64,000 nucleotides of DNA, from positions 1,364,001 to 1,428,000 of the forward strand of contig NZ_CP104861.1 of the NCBI RefSeq assembly GCF_025426255.1, given 5' to 3'. Position 1 is the first letter of the stretch, and each line of letters starts with the position of its first letter. The position numbers and the translations under genes were made by a program. Below are positions 62,629 to 64,000 of this stretch, in pieces. Origin of the DNA: Pseudomonas fragi (GTDB taxonomy: Bacteria; Pseudomonadota; Gammaproteobacteria; Pseudomonadales; Pseudomonadaceae). The notes beneath the pieces are model-generated. The model saw only the letters and a list, made by a program, of their open reading frames with translations. It was not told the origin of the DNA and did no database searches.

Positions 62629-64000
62629 TCATTCGTTTTCGCGGGAGGTTGCTGCATCACGCGAGTCAGTGCTTTCAAAGCAGCCTTCCAGCAAGTGATA
62701 GCGGTTATGACGCACTTCATCCACCCTGCGTTGCACGGTTTTTTCTGGCAGGCCAAGCATGACCAGTGCGTGGGAGGCGAGCATAAGGCTCGACTCCAGG
62801 AGTTCCGGCACCACTTCCGTGGCCCCGGCGGCTTTGAGGTCGGCGAGTTGGCTATCGTCGCGGGTTCTGACCAGGATCGGGACCTCGAGGGTTATCAGTC
62901 GAGCCTCCTTGAGCACGCTCATGGCCACCTCGGTATTGTCTACGGCAATCACCAGCAGTCGCGCGCGATCAAGGCCTACGGCTCGCAGTAAATCACCCCG
63001 CCGGGCGTCGCCGTAATGCACACTGCTGTGCGCTTTGGCTGCTTCCTGAATTCGATCAGGGTCGTAGTCCAGTGCGACAAAGTCCTTGTGCTCGCGGCTT
63101 AGAAAACGCCCGATGGACTGGCCTACTCGGCCATAACCGCACATCACCACGTGGTCGTGCAGCTCGGCACTTTGTGCGGTAATTTCCTCCAGTTCGGCTT
63201 CTTCGTAGGATTGGCGGTGCAAACGGGCTGCGATTTTTGGCGCGGCCCTTAGCAACAAAGGCGTCAGCAGCATTGAGCAGAAGGTGGCAGCCAGCAGGTA
63301 GGCGGCAAAATCGGGCGGGATCAGGGAGTTGAGTTGCATCTGCGCCATCAGTGCAAAACAGAATTCGCCGCCCTGGGCCAGCGCCAGACCACTGCGCCAG
63401 GCCGTTTCACCGTCGCTGCCGCGCAGTTTGACCAGTATTGCCACTACTGCGCCCTTGATCAGCATCAGGGCCACAGTCAGGCCCAAAATCAGGAGGCCGT
63501 GGTGGACGAAAAGTTGCAGGTCAATCAGCATGCCGATGCTGACAAAAAACAGGCCCAGCAAGATGTCCCGGAATGGCCTGATATCCGCTTCGATCTGGTG
63601 CCGGTAGTGGCTTTCACCCAGTAGCATCCCGGCAAGAAACGCGCCCAGTGCGGGTGACAGCCCGAGCAGATGGGTGAGCCATGCGGTAAGCAGTACGATC
63701 ACCAGCGCCAACAATACGAACAGCTCGGCGGAGCGTGATGCGGCCACTTCGTGGAACAGGCGCGGCAGCAGAAAGCGGCTGGCAAACAGCAACCCGAAAA
63801 ATAAAATTACCGTTTTACCCAAGGTAACTGGCAAGGCCCAATACCAGGCCTGATCGCTACTGCCTGCGAATACGGGCACCAGGGTGAGCAACAGCACCGC
63901 GACAACGTCTTGAAACAGCAACACGCCAATTGCGTTCTGGCCGTGGCGACTGAAAATTTCACCCAGGCTGGTGAGTTCTTTGCTGACGATTGCCGTGGAC
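62629..64000 (-). CDS. Kef-type K+/H+ antiporter, 5' end outside window
   Basis: The frame is open to the right edge of the window. The visible part has eight or so membrane segments of the CPA2 exchanger (FQDVVAVLLLTLVP is the conserved ion-binding stretch; LSPALGAFLAGMLLGES and ALAQGGEFCFALM follow). A cytoplasmic RCK/TrkA-N domain comes next (VVMCGYGRVGQSIGRFL, LDYDPDRI, GDARRGDLLRAVGL). KefB/KefC proteins release K+ under electrophile stress and are gated by glutathione adducts; the C-terminus here ends soon after the RCK domain. Confidence 0.9.
   Translation of the reverse strand, partial: STAIVSKELTSLGEIFSRHGQNAIGVLLFQDVVAVLLLTLVPVFAGSSDQAWYWALPVTLGKTVILFFGLLFASRFLLPRLFHEVAASRSAELFVLLALVIVLLTAWLTHLLGLSPALGAFLAGMLLGESHYRHQIEADIRPFRDILLGLFFVSIGMLIDLQLFVHHGLLILGLTVALMLIKGAVVAILVKLRGSDGETAWRSGLALAQGGEFCFALMAQMQLNSLIPPDFAAYLLAATFCSMLLTPLLLRAAPKIAARLHRQSYEEAELEEITAQSAELHDHVVMCGYGRVGQSIGRFLSREHKDFVALDYDPDRIQEAAKAHSSVHYGDARRGDLLRAVGLDRARLLVIAVDNTEVAMSVLKEARLITLEVPILVRTRDDSQLADLKAAGATEVVPELLESSLMLASHALVMLGLPEKTVQRRVDEVRHNRYHLLEGCFESTDSRDAATSRENE

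Overview
The window reads as a piece of a Pseudomonas chromosome, most likely the fluorescens/fragi side of the genus. Support comes from the core genes (EarP with an EF-P carrying Arg32, a SagS-like hybrid kinase next to gpx-msrB-alaA, htpX, tpm, type II DAHP synthase), the codon usage, and the many Pseudomonas REP-type inverted repeats between genes. The gpx/msrB/aminotransferase/htpX/tpm/DEAD-helicase/DAHP-synthase neighbourhood resembles the P. aeruginosa PA2824-PA2843 region as I remember it. No database was searched.

Layout. 1-8.0 kb is ordinary chromosome: the tail of a MocR-type regulator, small exported and lipid-binding proteins, RraB, a glutamine amidotransferase, CorA, PlsC and a crotonase. 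At 8016-8105 lies tRNA-Ser(GGA). Its 3' end plus the following terminator is repeated exactly 8001 bp downstream (83 bp, one mismatch), so 8083-16166 is an integrated element. Its phage part is a P2/phiCTX-type remnant: a 5'-truncated integrase, a 5'-truncated terminase, an intact portal gene, a folded cos-like intergenic segment and a Dam-type methylase. Its cargo is a lone ParA-like ATPase and a 626-residue protein with a C-terminal PIN domain.

Beyond the right att copy the accessory region continues to about 28.4 kb. Two repeat modules, here called A and B, recur so that the order is B1-PIN protein-A1-att-B2-ethylene-forming enzyme-A2-B3-GNAT. This looks like serial accretion of cargo at one tRNA. 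The second cargo gene is a clear efe homologue with every known catalytic residue kept. After it come a DUF6630-type gene, a TPR-like gene with an in-frame TGA, a LysR/MFS pair, a second MFS gene, an antitoxin remnant, a small gene whose leader could hide its own Shine-Dalgarno sequence, a beta-lactamase-fold hydrolase with Cys in place of the catalytic Ser, and a fatty-acid desaturase. A 5'-truncated CobW gene marks the return to the chromosomal backbone.

28.8-64 kb is chromosomal again. It holds translation and RNA genes (earP-efp, a Gre-factor relative, a DEAD helicase), aromatic amino-acid synthesis (DAHP synthase), methionine-sulfoxide and peroxide repair (msrB, gpx, msrC), and a signalling block (SagS-like kinase, HD-GYP phosphodiesterase, BvgS/BvgA-like pair). 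It ends with dgt, a yqjD-yqjE-type envelope operon and the 3' part of a Kef-type antiporter.
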